Below, one piece after another: positions 1 to 9,339 of a stretch of 64,000 nucleotides of DNA (position 1 is its first letter; each line of letters begins with the position of its first letter). Source of the stretch: Armigeres subalbatus (Eukaryota; Arthropoda; Insecta; Diptera; Culicidae). The notes beneath the pieces are model-generated. The model had not been told where the DNA came from and ran no database searches. It saw only the letters and a list, made by a program, of their open reading frames with translations. The stretch is from positions 315,645,259 to 315,709,258 of the forward strand of contig NC_085140.1 in NCBI RefSeq assembly GCF_024139115.2. The letters are read 5' to 3'. The position numbers and the translations under genes are program-made.

Positions 1-670
1 GGTTCAGCTTCCCAGCCCCACTACCCTTGTTCGGGGTAGTAACCCTCCGCGTTTTGGAGCGGCCCCAGGAGTTCATCCCTGGAGACTGTCTCCCCTGTTT
101 TTGTGTCTGCTCCGTTGGAGCAGTCACCCCTGACGTACCTGCAAATACTTGAGCCTCAGTCTGGGTAGACTTTGGCACCACCGTCTTCGCTGGCACGCCT
201 TCGGTCGATTCGACCTTGCCCGAGTCCGCGAATCCTTGGGCCTCAGTCTGGGTAGACCTCGACTCCACCGATTTCACGGGTTTACACTTGGCCGTCCCGA
301 CCGCCCTCTCCAGCTTGGCGTCCAGCATCGACTTTCGAAATTTCTGCAAGCTCCTCTTGAGGTCCTTGCTGATATTATGCTTCGATGACGCAAAGTCGAT
401 GATGGCGTCCAGCTGTTCCGTCGCCACCTCGAAGGTCGAAAGCCCATCGCGTTTGCGGTTCATCGCCTCCACAAGCCATGGGCCGTCAATAACCCCTACC
501 GGCGTTTTTATAGTCGAGAGGAAGGTTGAGTGACCCACGCTGGCGCTGCGCACTGAGCTGCCGACTATTGCCTCTGGCCTCCTAGGCGGAGACCTGAACA
601 ACCCACCTCTTGCGAAGGGGTTGTCGCCTACACTACTACCACTAATTGAAGAAATGACTTGGTTTTCCAT
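1..670 (-). CDS. R1-clade (Waldo-like) retrotransposon ORF1, N-terminal part, runs off the window
   Basis: Reading the minus strand from the ATG at 670-668, the frame stays open for about 223 codons to the left edge, so the protein is incomplete here. It starts MENQVISSISG, has a conserved patch EQLDAIIDFASSKHNISKDL about 90 residues in, and carries two STQTEAQ repeats in a low-complexity, basic part. The same patch occurs in degenerate form at 7610-7009 (QLDDIIEFVNARQNISKEL), which ties both to one family. ORF1 proteins of R1-clade elements are nucleic-acid-binding Gag-like proteins; the zinc knuckles expected at the C terminus would lie outside the window. Clade assignment rests on the neighbouring copy, whose ORF1 and ORF2 have R1-like features, and on the ACAY repeat at its 5' end. 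The uninterrupted frame suggests a younger copy than its broken neighbour. Confidence 0.75.
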   Translation of the reverse strand, partial: MENQVISSISGSSVGDNPFARGGLFRSPPRRPEAIVGSSVRSASVGHSTFLSTIKTPVGVIDGPWLVEAMNRKRDGLSTFEVATEQLDAIIDFASSKHNISKDLKRSLQKFRKSMLDAKLERAVGTAKCKPVKSVESRSTQTEAQGFADSGKVESTEGVPAKTVVPKSTQTEAQVFAGTSGVTAPTEQTQKQGRQSPGMNSWGRSKTRRVTTPNKGSGAGKLN

Positions 671-950
671 TTTGGTCCCACGAGTTGCTCGGGAAAAGAG
701 GTCCACCACGCCAGAGCCCAGCATGACGCGGTAAGGGACAATTACTGTGGAGGGTGCCCAGGTACCCCACAGGCTCCGTTAAAGGCCTAGCTTATTATTT
801 CATCCCCTGGCCATGCATCCCCTCGGCACGGGTCGCTTGACGCCTTGGGATTAGGGGTTAGGGACGATGGTCCCTAACCCGGTCACACTCACAGTGGCCA
901 TGGGGAGGGGTCGTCAAGCCCTTGGACAAAGTCCCTGCTGCCCCTGACGT
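671..950 (-). other. 5' untranslated region of the Waldo-like element at the left edge
   Basis: This GC-rich stretch lies directly upstream, on the minus strand, of the ORF1 start. It contains a perfect 9-bp stem at 854-875 (GTTAGGGAC pairing with GTCCCTAAC around a 4-nt loop). A ~45-bp segment at about 895-945 (minus strand GGGCAGCAGGGACTTTGTCC and following) closely matches the 5' end of the unrelated RTE-like element at 57805-57850. The 5' boundary probably lies at the microsatellite beginning near 950. Confidence 0.55.
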
Positions 951-1000
951 GATGTCTGTGTGTGCGTATGTTTGTATGTGTGTGTATTTTTATATATAGA
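950..1000 (-). repeat. ACAY-type microsatellite between two tandem non-LTR elements
   Basis: On the minus strand the tract reads as ACAC/ACAT/ACAA steps, the degenerate ACAY repeat reported as the target of Waldo elements of the R1 clade. It separates the 3' end of one element (right) from the 5' end of the next (left), both on the minus strand. This fits site-specific insertion into the same repeat. The target preference is family knowledge; the tract itself is visible. Confidence 0.6.
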
Positions 1001-1189
1001 GGGATGAAGCCAAATCTGCAAACAGACACCTGAAATTATCACTCAAGGAGTGGAGTTGACGGAACGCCGGACCCACTAAACCCACCCAAGCAACGGAAGG
1101 TTACCCTCTCTACTAATACCCTGGTTTCCCCAGGAACTGCCTCCCAGCATTACTTCTGGGGGATAGGCAGAACTTAATGTACTCGCTCA

Positions 1190-1545
1190 TTCACGCTCAC
1201 ACAGGCACTCATCCCGTATGAGGCTTACTTGGGTGCTTTTTCTAACATACCCTCTGACACACCCTGACACGCACCATATGAGTCTAACTTGGGTGCTCAC
1301 CTTTTACGCACCATGTGAGACTAACTTGGATGCTCACCCTACCACCTGGTTCACGCTCTAGCACACCAATCTGAGACTTATTTGGGTGCTCACTCTAGCA
1401 CACCCTGCCACTCCTCCTGACACACGCCCTGACACACCATGTGGGACTTACTTAGGTTCTCACTTCTGGCATGCCATGCGAGGCTGACATGCCATGCGGT
1501 GCTCGACCTTAACATACCATGTGAGTTTGAGCACGCGTAGTCGAC
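1190..1545. repeat. degenerate tandem repeat, 3' part of the Waldo-like element
   Basis: The phrase 'catgtgagacttacttgggtgctcac' recurs about every 50-80 bp with substitutions (near 1218, 1278, 1312, 1373 and 1440). It follows the broken end of the reverse transcriptase and precedes the 3' end near 1018, so it is probably 3' UTR repeat structure. Confidence 0.55.
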
Positions 1546-3774
1546 ATGGCTGGCGAAGGTCAGCTTGTCGTGTATTACGATCCCAAGGTGCTTCAAACTA
1601 CGCTTTGATGTGATCGCGCCTTCACCCACGTGAATCACTGCATATTGAACCGACTTGCGGTTTTCGTTGAGCTCTTCGTAGACCTCCAAGGTTACGTCAT
1701 CTGCGAAGCCGACGATCTTAACACCAGGAGGGAACTTTAGCTTCAGAACCCCGTCATACATGAGGTTCCATAATACCGGGCGCAGTATTGAACCTTGCTT
1801 CTCTGACCAGCATCGGTCTCGTATAATAGTACACGGTTCTGGAAATAGCTTTCTAAAATCCGGTACAGGCCCACCGGCAGGCTAAGCCGGTGTACCGAGA
1901 GCGCGATGGCATCCCAGCTTGCGCTGTTGAATACTTTCTTCGTATCAAGTGTCACTAACGCACAGTAACCAATACATCGCCATTTCTGTTGGATTGCTAT
2001 CTCGGCGGTCTTTACCACCGAGTTAATAGCGTCCAACGTGCACTTACCCTTGCGATTACCCGAAATGTTTGCTTGACAGGCCGTTCGTACCCTCTGAGTA
2101 GGGGGTCAGCCTGTTGAGGATGATCCTCTCTAGCAAGTTGCCCGTCGTGTCTATAAGACAGATTGGTCTATGCGCCGATGGGTCGCCCGGCGGCTTCCCG
2201 GCCTTCGGCAACAACACCAGTTTCTGTCTTTTCCATCTTACGGGGAATCTACATTCATCTAGGCATTTTTGCATAGCTAACGTGAACATGTTCGGGTTCG
2301 CTATGATTGCTGCCTTGAGAGCGCTGTTCGGAACTCCATCAGGCCCTGGAACTTTGTTCGTTACCAGGGATTTGGCCACCGCGAGTAACTCTTCGTTCGT
2401 CACCGGAGCCACTGTTTCTGCCGCACCCATATTGCCTTGCGGGGCAAGAGGCCAGGGACTTGTGGCTCGGGACGGAAAGAGTACCTCGATAATCCTCGCC
2501 AACCTATCCTGTGACCGATCTGGGAGTGAAGAGTTCCCTTTGATCTTGGCCATCACTATCCTGTAGACGTCACCCCACGGATTCGCGTTGGCTCCTTCGC
2601 ATAGGTTGTTATAACACGCTCTCTTACTGCTCTTGATGGCCTTGTTAAAGGCCAGTTTCGCAGCTTAACGCTTAACGGCAGTCTGCTCTTTCATCCTCGG
2701 TGCGGGCACGTTGCATCCTTCGTCTAGCCATGAGGCAGGTTGATCGAAAGGCCGCCATCTCGGGACTTCACCAGTATACCGAGTCTCTGCCATTTCTTTG
2801 CAGGTGTTTCCTCGGCATGGTGGTGTCGCACGCGCGTGACCTTCAGTGTTGGCTTCCAGTCCCAGGGCCGCGGTGAAAACTGCGCTATCGAAATGATTTG
2901 TTCTATACCCACGGACCTGACTGGGATCCCCGGACCTCGGATGTTGCACGCCATAGTTGATCTTAAAGCAAATTGCTAGATGATCACTATGGGTGTAGCC
3001 CTCGTCCACCCTCCAGTCTAAGTCTGGCGCCATACCAGGACTGACAAACGTTACGTCAATCCATGACTCGACCCCGTTCCTTCTGAACGTGCTAGCGGTA
3101 CCATCATTCACACTTAACGGAATTCACCGTATTCGGTAAATTTTACCGAAATCTCAACAGCAGAACTGTTCGGTAATTATTTTACAGATTTTTTGTAATT
3201 TTTTCCATTGTTCAACTGTCAAAATCACCAAAAATCAGTAAAATTATTTACCGAACAGTTCTGCTGTTGAGATTTCGGTAAAATTTTACCGAATTCGGCG
3301 ATTTATTTTAAGTGTGTTGACTAGCACTGCGTCGAGCTTCGCTAGCGCCTCTAGTAACGCTTGACCCCTTCGATTGGTGCAGCGGCTGCCCCACTCCACT
3401 GCCCAAGCGTTAAAATCTCCTGCCATGACGACCGGCTCACGACCCACTATGCCAGACGATAGCCTATCTATCATCTGATTGAACTGTTCTAATGTCCACC
3501 TTGGTGGGGCATTGCAGCTACAATAGAACACACCATCGATCTTAGCTATCGCGACACCCTCAGCAGAGGAGTGTACCACCTCTTGGATCGGGTACCGTCC
3601 CGTCGTGCAAATAGCCGCCATCCTAGACCCGTCCGCCACCCAATTGCCGTTATCGACAGGGACGTTGTACGAGTCGGACAGGAGGGCGACATCAGTCCTC
3701 GACTCCGAGACCGATTGCCACAGCAGCTGCTGGGCAGTTGCACAGCGGTTAAGATTCAGCTGTGTTACATGCAC
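1546..3774 (-). pseudogene. R1-like ORF2: APE endonuclease and reverse transcriptase, broken
   Basis: The start overlaps the end of ORF1 by a few bases, as in R1-clade elements. The endonuclease part opens QLNLNRCATAQQLL and includes the motif VMAGDFNAWAVEWGS. A 208-bp MITE at 3109-3316 splits it. It resumes with DGTASTFRRNG and ends in YTHSDHLAICF, which holds the SDH catalytic motif. A stop at about 2665 is in frame with the following reverse transcriptase, which shows TNKVPGPDGVPNSAL, HRPICLIDTTGN, LVTLDTKKVFNSASW and IVGFADDVTLEV. At least two frameshifts lie between about 2056 and 1743. The product would nick target DNA and copy its own RNA; this copy cannot. Confidence 0.8.
3109..3316. 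mobile_element. MITE in the endonuclease domain, TIR CACACTTAA
   Basis: The element begins CACACTTAACGG and ends TTAAGTGTG, with long, nearly palindromic arms that include GAACTGTTCGGTAA and ACCGAACAGTTC. The retrotransposon frame is restored exactly when the element and one extra AA/TT pair are removed (codons for Val-Asn-Asp-Gly), so the target duplication is TT (3107-3108 and 3317-3318). It carries no coding capacity. Confidence 0.85.
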
Positions 3775-4523
3775 GGTTTATTCTTATTTTTCTCTGAAAT
3801 TGGACACGAAGATACACCCATAACGTGGTTACAGGCTTGCTTTTTGCTGGCGCAGATGAGGCACTTTGGTGCCTTATCGCATTCCTGCGCTTCACCACAC
3901 CGACGACACAGGCTGCTACGGTCTGTGCCCTTACAGTTGTAGGACTTGTGTACCAACTCCAAGCACCGATAGCACCTGTCCACTGAAGGCAGCTGGAGTT
4001 TCCTCAGTGGGCATACTGACAAGCTGATCTTCAACTTCCCTCGCTCCATTAGCTTTTTGGCTTCCGCCACCGGTAACCAATGGTAGGCTTCCTGCGTGTC
4101 AAAGGGACCGCCTCTTAGGCATACAGAGGTCTTCTCGATCTCTGTACCGCACATGTCTCTGACGGCAGGGACGACGTGATCCGCGTTCGTGACCTCGTCC
4201 AGTTGCTTGCACTGGAGAGTCACTTCCGCCTCCAACGACCTCACCTCGGCGTCGTCACCCCAGACCTCTTGGGCCAGCTTCCTGTAGTCAGTCCCACTAG
4301 TCTGCACTCCGTGTTTCAGAACCAAGATCATTTCAATGCTTTTCGGCCGCCCGCATCGATTCAAGGACTTCAGCGTACTTTGCCTTATCAGTTTTCACCA
4401 ACAATGCCTCGCCTATGTCCTTAGCTTTCTTTGCGGGTCGAGATGCGTTCAACTTCCGCTTTGTCCTACTGACCAGCTGCCAGGGATTTTCGGCCCCTTG
4501 TGCCGATGGCACACCCGACCAGT
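3765..4523 (-). pseudogene. ORF1 C-terminal part with CCHC zinc knuckles (Waldo-like)
   Basis: Two overlapping frames (about 4523-4333 and 4364-3765) join through a frameshift near 4340-4360. The C-terminal part has one clear CCHC knuckle, CYRCLELVHKSYNC. A second, CRRCGEAQECDKAPKC, has lost its histidine. A third is CLICASKKQACNHVMGVSSC. This arrangement of knuckles is typical of ORF1 in R1 and related clades, where it binds element RNA. The upstream half of the same ORF lies at 7610-7009, beyond the nested insertion. Confidence 0.75.
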
Positions 4524-5061
4524 TAGTCATAACAAAATTTAATCACAATTATATCAATATGTGTTACAAATAACAAAACTTGAAATAATTTTGTTATAAA
4601 TTCCCTGTCAAAGTTGGAGGAAAGAAAATTTCATGTTCGTCATAACATGATTATAACATAATGTGTTAGTTTTTTTTCCGAAAAAATAATTGCCTACATT
4701 TTTGGTAGATAGCAATTGGAAAAAAAACGAAGGTGCCACCTTCAGTATAACTTGAACCTACATTCAAAGTTGAAGCAGCAGGACAAAGTTAATTGCCTAC
4801 ATTATGGATAATCATAATCTTTTCAATAACATAATTTGTTATAGTATAAGATATTTTCACCGCTTTTTATGTAACACATCGAGTTATATTTTTGTTCGAA
4901 TCATAACATATTTAGTAATATTTTTGTTAAAACTAGAAGAGATTTTGTTACAATTTTTGTTATTTTAACTACTAATGGTACATGTTTTATAACAACCGCT
5001 GTTATGAAAAACGGCTGTAACAGAATAACAAGTTGTGTTTAAGGAGTCGACTGTGATTGAG

Positions 5062-6965
5062 GTTATGTAGACAGTTCTTGGCTTTCAGTCTGAATAAGGA
5101 TCATAAACGGATATCCGTTCTAAACCTAACGTTTCGGCACATAACATATGTGTAACTCGGGTAGCAAAAGTTGTACCCTTATAACACTTTTTATTTGTTA
5201 TACGGAACATTGAAACGTCAGAAGATAGTATTTTGTCTAACAAGGGGTCACGCGACTTATATTGTATATCTGTATACGATTCGCGTTGGAATTATACAGA
5301 AGATTTTCCCTAGGATGTTGTGTTGGGTGTTTAGGAGCTGAAATTGTTTTTTTTTTAAATTAATTGGAGATTGGGGTAAACAATATTAAAGTAGAAAAGA
5401 AAGGAGATGAAGGTATGTATCTGATTTAATATTGTGTTGATATTGATTCGACTAACTCGAACAAAATCCATTCTTACGCCGCGCACGGGCGTTAACCAGT
5501 AAACGATGAATTTGTTTGGTGTTTGGTTGAAATATTATGTTTTTATTCGAAAAGCATATCAAATGCTCATTCATTGTCATGAGCATATTTATTAACCGCA
5601 TTTCTCAAACATTTCCCATGTGTGGCGGTGGTGTGGCATCGCACCCGAATTTGACTTTTTTTTCTAACATGTATGTAACCGACTTTTTGTCTTTCAAAAG
5701 TCTTCAACACTATGTTTCCTTGAACTATCAATAACAACAAGTAGAGTTTCATTTATCGGATTATTTTGAAGAAATATCGATTTTTAAAAAGGAGATGCGT
5801 CACCTAGATTTACCCTCAGTTAAATGTTCAATGCACAGTTTTGGTGTTTTCTGTTTCCTTTTTACATGTCGTTGAAATTGCTCTACTTTTGGTAAAGAGT
5901 ATTCGGAATACTATCAACCCAAAAGCAATGTTCTAATAATGAAAAGAATGCCATGAAAAGAGATAACATTAATATCGTACATCGTAATAACCTATTCAGA
6001 TTACGTGCTTCATGGCATGATAAAGATTATCTTGATTTCAATGTTGAATCATCACATTTTCATTTTATATGATATCCAAATTGGAAACATCTCACAGTTG
6101 CGATGCTCTCCTGCATTATGATAAGTGAGCTTGCTTTCGTACGATTGATAATTTATAATGTTGCTTCTAATCTATATATTTTGTGATTGTTGCGCATCGT
6201 AGACAAACATTGGTGTATCCCTCGTCATCCTTTCGAAAAAACCGAAGACTGCGTATATAAAGATTCGTTCCCAATGTAGAACAGTTCTAAGGAATATACT
6301 TTCCTACACATGTTGAATAAAATCTTCCTTTTTAACATGCTGACAATATTATATCAATGTAAAAGAAATTTTATTTTCGTTTGATAAATAAGTTAAAAGG
6401 GATAAAAGACGAACATTTAATCGAAAATCGCCTGAAAATAGAAGTTTACTCTACAAATAAATCAAATTAGGTATCATCAAATATAAATTGGTTAGCAACA
6501 GCATAGGAGAGACCTTCTTATGGATGCAATCCGTCATTTTTAAAAACAATGTAAAAAATTGATGATAGAAAAATAAATATCATTATACTTCGGCTACAGA
6601 TCTTGCTCTTTGTAGTCTTGGAAAAAAGTGTTATAATTTTCTGATCATATGGTATTTGTTTACACTTGAAAATGACAGAACGATGTTCCCGTTCCCAATT
6701 AAAACAGTTTTGGCTCATCAAAAGGGGGTCAACTTTTGGATTGGATTTTGTTCGAAGATCCACTTATGTTATGTGGTTTCGGTCACATTTATTGTGCCTT
6801 TTTCAAAGGATAGAAAACACTCCGAGGGCATTAGTCAAACGAGTGAACGGAGTGTTTTCTATCCTTTGAAAAAGGCACAATAAATGTGACCGAAACGTTA
6901 GGTTTAGAACGGATATCCGTTTATGATCCTTATTCAGACTGAAAGCCAAGAACTGTCTACATAAC
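5062..6965. mobile_element. 1.9-kb element with 76-bp terminal inverted repeats
   Basis: Positions 5062-5137 (starting GTTATGTAGACAGTTCTTGG) and 6890-6965 are inverted copies that match almost base for base. The 1.75-kb interior is AT-rich, and I recognise no transposase, so it is probably non-autonomous. A 17-bp direct repeat, TAACAGAATAACAAGTT, lies just outside at 5018-5034 and overlaps the right end at 6962-6978. The 27 bp between the left direct repeat and the left TIR have no counterpart on the right. Confidence 0.65.
6776..6896. repeat. perfect 48-bp inverted repeat (hairpin) beside the right TIR
   Basis: Arms 6776-6823 and 6849-6896 are exact inverted copies around a 25-nt loop. The right arm overlaps the inner end of the 76-bp TIR. 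It may be a separate foldback insertion or a structural part of the host element. Confidence 0.85.
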
Positions 6966-7008
6966 AGAATAACAAGTTCTGATATAAATCTGTTACTATC
7001 TACTAGTC

Positions 7009-7610
7009 GGACAGGCTGGCTGGTACCCTCTTGCGGCCAGGCGACTTGCGCCTGGTTGGTGCCTTTCGCCTATTTGGGCTGAGAAGTCACCTTCTCGGGT
7101 CGACGCCCTTCGGGCTCCTCTGCACCCCGATCTGCTCATTCCAGACGACGTTTGACCTTTATGGTCACAAATCGTTTGGCTTTGCTCTGAGCGCCTCCGT
7201 CGGATTGCTGCCTGAGCCGTTTCGGGTTAGGCGCAGTCTTTTCTTCAATCAATCACCCCATGGGCCATGGTCGCTCCTTCAAGGAAGTAGAAGGCAGCAG
7301 TTTGAGCACCTTTGTCGGCCTTCTCTCTTCCCACTATCATCCGGAGCAAGGTTCTGTTTCAGTTCCTTACTGATGTTCTGCCTTGCGTTCACGAACTCGA
7401 TGATATCATCAAGTTGCTCGGCGACCACCTGTATCCCGGGTAGTGGCCCGCCGAGCGTGCTGATACTGGGGGGAGACTCCGGTGCTGCTAGTTGCAGCCT
7501 CCGTCACTCCGCTCTCCGTCTCCCTGGGAGGAAACCTCACCAAATCCCCCTTGGCAGAGGAGTTTACCACCTCTATTCTTAACGCATCATCAAAAGAATC
7601 ATTGAAATCA
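7009..7610 (-). pseudogene. degenerate ORF1 N-terminal part, Waldo-like
   Basis: Translating the minus strand with frameshifts gives SSAKGDLVRFPPRETE and then VVAEQLDDIIEFVNARQNIS. These align with FARGGLFRSPPRRPE and VATEQLDAIIDF in the open ORF1 at 670-1. The segment ends at the TAGTC target duplication of the 4529-7003 insertion and continues logically into 4523-3765, so both are halves of one ORF1. Confidence 0.65.
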
Positions 7611-8230
7611 ATCGCCGCAGGCTAGAAGTTGAGGCTTTTGTCCCCCTGAAGAGAGTGACGGCGCGGATCTTGGTGCGGATCTTGGCGCGGATTGATCCGA
7701 AATGTGATTGAAGTTGCTGAAGGATGTGTTTGCCTTGGAACGCTTGTGACAATTAGGAGAAGATGCCCCAGCGCCGTACACCTCCCAATACCGGAAACTT
7801 CCCAAAACGACACTTGCAGAGGTTCCTTCACCATATTATTTAATACAAAAGGGAGCTATTCAAAATTCATTTACCTGTATGGAATGTCAGGTCCTCTTGT
7901 TGGTTTTAAAAAAATGTATGTTAGGAAATTTTTTAGATTTTATTTTGAAATTTATGAAATTGCAATTACTCCATTCAACCCGTTCACCGGTTACGCAATG
8001 CAGCGCACAATAAAAAAACCTTAAGTAGAAGGCTTGTCATTTGGAAATTTGTGCAACAATACTGCCGCGGGGACTCTCTTAACCATGGAGTAAATCTACC
8101 CACCGCACATAAATATATTCACGATCCAATTTCTAAGAGGTGACGGAAGGCAGCAATTGATATGGGAAAATAACTCTCTCACAGCTGTCATTATGGCACC
8201 GAATAACAATTGGTTACACGCGATTTCCCC
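7611..8230. other. no gene recognised
   Basis: This stretch probably begins with 5' sequence of the Waldo-like copy (to about 7850) and then continues as unassigned AT-rich DNA. No frame, TIR or known repeat could be supported. Confidence 0.4.
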
Positions 8231-8665
8231 TTAGGGTAATCCCGGCTCGGCATCCAGCAGCACCACGTGCACTCGGTGAGGCGGTGGCGGCGGCGTCAAT
8301 AAGCCAGGTAACAATGGGATGGCAATGTGGATGATCTTTGCATTTACTCTGGTCTCCCCCGTAGTTTGCAAATTGCCTGTTGCTGCAGTTGGCTTCCCAG
8401 ATGGGGCGCTGGCTGCCGGCTGCTGCTGCTGCTGTGGCTGGAACATTCATGAATGACGAAATACAAGACATTTTGCCTGGAAGCTATTTTGCATCACCAT
8501 CAACTTCGACAGCGAGAACTGCGATATTACGGCACCGTGTATAGTTTGCTCGTGCAATGTTGGCTGATTGGTATCCGATTTCAATTGCATGCTTTTACTC
8601 TGGACCGATTGTTGAAGCTCGCTTCCTGAACCGTGCGGGGTCTTCGCCACTGGCGGAAGTTGCTG
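8231..8665 (-). pseudogene. possible coding relic or exon with a polyglutamine stretch
   Basis: One minus-strand frame runs from about 8665 to 8231 with a single TGA at 8449-8447. Before the stop it reads QQLPPVAKTPHGSGSELQQS; after it comes FQPQQQQQPAASAPSG, ending in a proline- and hydrophobic-rich part (PLLPGLLTPPPPPHRV). A CAG that could act as a splice acceptor precedes the frame, but its polypyrimidine tract is weak. GC content is higher than in the surroundings. I recognise no family. It could be an exon with a disabling stop, or chance open sequence caused by CAG repeats. Confidence 0.3.
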
Positions 8666-9080
8666 TTACAGGCGAAGTCGTGCAACAGCTTTCAACGTTC
8701 TGCAACATTCAATCAGTCGGGACTTGTTGATTCCGAAGAAAAAAAAACGATGCAAATTTACACATGTTGCCTGGTAAAAGGTAATATCCTCAGGGCTCTT
8801 TGAATTGAAAATTGATTTCGAAATCCGTTTCACACCTTCAAATTTACCGCTCGAAGCTGGAGGGAAGTTTCGTTTTTTGTTCGAAATAAAAATGGTTGCC
8901 ATAATTCATGCCAATTATTATTTTTGTGGAGAGATTTGCAGAGAATCATTTTGTCTTCTATTTCATATATTGGAAATTCCTGAAAGGTTCAAGATTCAAA
9001 ATCATTTATGACACGAACTCGTTCTAAATACTGTTTGTTGTATACGTGTGCTCACATTTTAAAAAAAAAAAAATTACTAT
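8666..9080. other. no gene recognised
   Basis: AT-rich sequence ending in an A tract at about 9060-9072. No supported coding or mobile feature. Confidence 0.4.
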
Positions 9081-9335
9081 CTTCTTCTTCTTCATTGGCT
9101 CTACATTCCAACTGTAACTTGGCCTGCTTTTTTACTTAGTATGCTTTAAGCATTCCCTGAGTTATAAATTGAAAGCATTTCTATACCCGCTATTGCATGA
9201 GGATGTATCTTTGTGAGACAAGTACAATGGATACACTATGTCCAAGGAGGTGGGAATGTTTCCAACCCAAAAAAAAATCTTTGACCACACCAAGAATTAA
9301 GCTCGCCATCTCCAGATTGGGAGACCGAGACCGCG
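9081..9335 (-). mobile_element. degenerate Feilai-type SINE
   Basis: Read on the minus strand, the segment follows the layout of the SINE at 57537-61988. It has a degenerate tRNA-like B-box region near 9290-9330, the centre with 'cttgggcata/aggaggtggg'-type sequence, and a 3' part ending in a GAAGAAGAAG tail (CTTCTTCTTCTTC at 9081-9093). Divergence is strong, so this is an old copy. Confidence 0.55.
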
Positions 9336-9339
9336 AATT

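Larger units (their letters stand above)
4529..7003. mobile_element. nested AT-rich transposon insertion in ORF1, 5-bp duplication TAGTC
   Basis: The insertion starts ATAACAAAATTTAATC and ends in a partly similar inverted form (reverse complement GTAACAGATTTATATC a few bases inside the right end). It is rich in ATAACA/TGTTAT motifs and is flanked by TAGTC at 4524-4528 and 7004-7008. Without the second element inside it (5062-6965) it is about 0.57 kb. No coding region is seen. Confidence 0.6.
1018..7610 (-). mobile_element. R1-clade (Waldo-like) non-LTR retrotransposon, broken, with nested insertions
   Basis: From right to left on the minus strand the copy has an ORF1 N-terminal part (7610-7009), an ORF1 C-terminal part with zinc knuckles (4523-3765), an ORF2 with APE-type endonuclease and reverse transcriptase (3774-1546), a tandem-repeat 3' region (1545-1190) and a 3' end near 1018. 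It is interrupted at 4529-7003 by a transposon flanked by TAGTC (4524-4528 and 7004-7008), and at 3109-3316 by a MITE. Both ORFs carry frameshifts and stops, so it is inactive. The reverse transcriptase breaks off soon after the FADD motif, so the C-terminal part of ORF2 is missing. Confidence 0.7.

Noticed and set aside
895..950. HDV-like ribozyme at the element 5' end
   Set aside because: I could not lay out P1, P2 and P3 with the right order by hand. Kept only as a test in the shared-5'-module finding.
2114..2566. 150-codon plus-strand frame
   Set aside because: Antisense shadow of the reverse transcriptase.
6776..6896. Rho-independent terminator
   Set aside because: Arms of 48 bp in a transposon of a eukaryote; no terminator function is expected.
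7031..7582. 183-codon plus-strand frame
   Set aside because: It is the antisense of the degenerate Waldo-like ORF1, which matches another copy on the minus strand.
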